Positions 5,277-5,522 of a stretch of DNA of 5,522 nt are shown here, one piece after another. The first letter of the stretch is position 1. Every line of letters starts with the position of its first letter. The position numbers were made by a program, and so were the translations under genes. Source of the stretch: Pseudomonadota bacterium (GTDB lineage: Bacteria > Pseudomonadota > Alphaproteobacteria > Caulobacterales > Aquidulcibacteraceae); NCBI GenBank assembly GCA_023461135.1, contig JAEWNX010000367.1, positions 1 to 5,522 on the forward strand. The letters run 5' to 3'. The notes under the pieces are model-generated. The model did not search any database and was not told where the DNA came from. It was given only the letters and a program-made list of their open reading frames with translations.

Positions 5277-5522
5277 GTGAGCGAACATCCTCATGGCGCA
5301 ACGACGATCCGCGCGTCCAAAGGCGGCGGCGGGTCGAAATGGGTGATCGGCGCGATCGCCGCTGTCGTGCTCGCCGGCGGCGCCTATGGCGCCTGGAAGG
5401 TTTTCTCGCCCAGCCAGGATGGCACCGAGATCGCCTACAACGATCCTTATGCCGCCGAGCCGTTGCGGGCGGGCCCGCTGGCGGACGAGCCGCTCGCGGA
5501 AAGCGCTGCGACCGAGGAGGCC
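5277..5522 (+). CDS. single-pass membrane protein, N-terminal part (3' end outside window)
   Basis: The open frame runs from GTG 5277 to the window edge without a stop (82 codons). GTG is supported by AGGGAGGA at 5264-5271, 5 nt upstream. The N-terminus (MSEHPHGATTIRASKGGGG) is short, polar and Gly-rich. It is followed by one hydrophobic segment at about residues 22-40 (WVIGAIAAVVLAGGAYGAW) and then an acidic, Ala/Pro/Glu-rich region (EIAYNDPYAAEPLRAGPLAD, and on to EEA). Positive residues before the segment suggest the N-terminus is in the cytoplasm and the acidic linker in the periplasm. Such an anchor plus linker often precedes a periplasmic domain, for example OmpA-like or SPOR, but no such domain is visible here. 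The function is left open. Confidence 0.75.
   Translation, partial: MSEHPHGATTIRASKGGGGSKWVIGAIAAVVLAGGAYGAWKVFSPSQDGTEIAYNDPYAAEPLRAGPLADEPLAESAATEEA

Noticed and set aside
1..5522. CRISPR array, tRNA, rRNA, insertion sequence or phage genes
   Set aside because: No regularly spaced repeats, tRNA-like or rRNA-like segments, transposase motifs or terminal inverted repeats were seen. Base composition and gene style are even across the window.

Overview
The window is GC-rich chromosomal DNA with no sign of a mobile element, CRISPR array, tRNA or rRNA. Codon use, the GTG starts, the EVE and small 'WAND' domain proteins, and the envelope lipoproteins suggest an alphaproteobacterium. A Caulobacterales or Hyphomonadaceae-like lineage is my best guess, inferred from protein style and not from a marker gene.

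Layout from left to right. (1) Plus strand: the 3' end of an EVE-domain protein gene (3-200) overlaps by 4 nt (GTGA) an alpha/beta hydrolase of the hormone-sensitive lipase family (197-1159). (2) Converging on it, with only 12 nt between the stop codons, is a minus-strand group of three exported proteins. In transcription order these are a 46-aa lipoprotein (4066-3926), a 186-aa putative lipoprotein (3857-3297) and a 687-aa S46-family serine dipeptidyl-peptidase (3235-1172). The gaps are 68 and 61 nt, so co-transcription is possible but unproven. (3) A 193-bp divergent intergenic region (4067-4259) holds an 8-bp perfect inverted repeat with an 18-nt spacer. (4) A plus-strand gene for a small outer-membrane beta-barrel protein (4260-4823) ends at a strong 12-bp-stem terminator (4831-4858). 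A converging minus-strand gene for an 82-aa domain protein (5112-4864) probably shares it. (5) A second divergent intergenic region (5113-5276) carries a 9-bp inverted repeat and a pair of ATCTTAC repeats exactly 20 bp apart. It is followed by the start of a membrane-anchored protein (5277 onward) that runs off the window.

How the genes may work together: the middle of the window is about the cell envelope, with two lipoproteins, a secreted dipeptide-releasing peptidase, an outer-membrane barrel and a single-pass membrane protein. The S46 peptidase would release dipeptides from N-termini of peptides in the periplasm. A link between it and the two lipoproteins rests only on order and spacing. 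I do not see a clear, complete, undescribed system. The least explained items are the two unnamed lipoproteins and the structured elements in the two divergent intergenic regions.
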